In this document: positions 63,731 through 64,000 of the stretch, piece by piece
Layout of the letters: each line of letters begins with the position of its first letter
Position numbering within the stretch: the stretch's first letter is position 1
Assembly: GCF_020360975.1 (NCBI RefSeq)
Contig: NW_025408669.1
Span: 2,914,001 to 2,978,000 of the forward strand
DNA length: 64,000 nucleotides
Direction: 5' to 3'
Source of the DNA: Hirsutella rhossiliensis
Lineage: Eukaryota > Ascomycota > Sordariomycetes > Hypocreales > Ophiocordycipitaceae
Program-made: the position numbers and the translations under genes
The notes under the pieces: model-generated
The model's input: the letters and a program-made list of their open reading frames with translations, nothing else
Databases searched by the model: none
Told to the model about the DNA's origin: nothing

Positions 63731-64000
63731 AGTGCATCTGCGCAGGTCGATAGGCCACTTGCACGCACTAAAAGGACGGGTTCTCAGCGTCAAGAAAGGA
63801 GTAGGGAAGAAGTCGAGCGTAGACGCACTTATAGTAGATCAATAGTGGTATGGATTCGCCGGGAAGAGCGAGGAGCCTTGCCGCTGTAAGTAAGCAGACG
63901 TCAAAGAGATGCGTCGTGGTGTTGCGGAGCTGGGTACTGATCGGGCAGCAAGGGCGACGCGGATTAAAGTGTCCGGCAGGGCTACCGGCATAGGATGGCG
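63731..64000. promoter_or_regulatory. start of shared intergenic region, copy D
   Basis: Matches the first 270 bp of the copy B and C intergenic regions (TTCGCCGGGAAGAGCGAGGA, GCCTTGCCGCTGTAAG, AAGTGTCCGGCAGGGCTACC). No gene. Confidence 0.4.

Larger units (their letters stand above)
62094..64000 (+). mobile_element. Helitron2-type element, copy D (5' part, runs off window)
   Basis: Starts at the C/D junction. It holds the accessory gene and the beginning of the shared intergenic region; its Rep-helicase gene should lie to the right of the window. Confidence 0.65.

Overview
The window looks like a transposon graveyard from the genome of a filamentous ascomycete (Pezizomycotina). The evidence is short introns (57-82 bp) with GTAAG-type donors and CTGAC/CTAAC-like branch sites, fungal families of pogo/Fot1, MULE, hAT, copia and chromodomain-gypsy elements, non-canonical (Helitron2-like) Helitrons, small secreted cysteine-rich proteins, and premature stops that all fit C-to-T/G-to-A (RIP-like) mutation in one relic. 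Species cannot be named from the sequence. No tRNA, rRNA or CRISPR was seen, and only three single-copy host-like genes stand out.

Layout. 1-5.8 kb: a copia Gag fragment, then a MULE transposase pseudogene broken by a TA-flanked Fot1-like element and by a solo LTR (TSD GGTTG). 5.8-36.45 kb: a pogo-like element whose two halves (5.8-7.0 and 35.5-36.45 kb) have matching long TIRs, a TA duplication and complementary pieces of one transposase. About 28.5 kb of Helitron material lies between them: a decayed minus-strand Helitron (7.6-12.7 kb), then plus-strand Helitron2-type copies A (13.3-24.6 kb) and B (24.6-35.5 kb) in head-to-tail tandem. 36.5-42.2 kb: the only host-like island, with three small secreted-protein genes and a solo LTR (TSD TTGGG). 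42.3-51.3 kb: a 6.1 kb copia element with identical 200-bp LTRs but frameshifted genes, a second copia Gag, and three truncated chromodomain-gypsy integrase tails, partly nested in each other. 51.3-64 kb: Helitron copy C (truncated at its 5' side, internally deleted, and interrupted by a 4.6 kb hAT element with an 8-bp TSD), followed head-to-tail by the start of copy D.

How the genes work together. Each Helitron2 copy carries a large plus-strand Rep-helicase gene (zinc finger, HUH Rep, Pif1-type helicase; two introns) and, divergently transcribed from a shared 0.9-1.1 kb intergenic region, a one-intron gene for a protein I cannot assign. Its hydrophobic pattern resembles an OB-fold and its tail carries basic NLS-like clusters. 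Copy A keeps both genes open (2338 aa and 455 aa after intron removal), so it is the candidate autonomous element. Junctions between tandem copies carry a 17-bp inverted repeat around an inner hairpin, as expected of joined Helitron2 ends. The linked second gene and the tandem joined-end structure are the most interesting system in the window.
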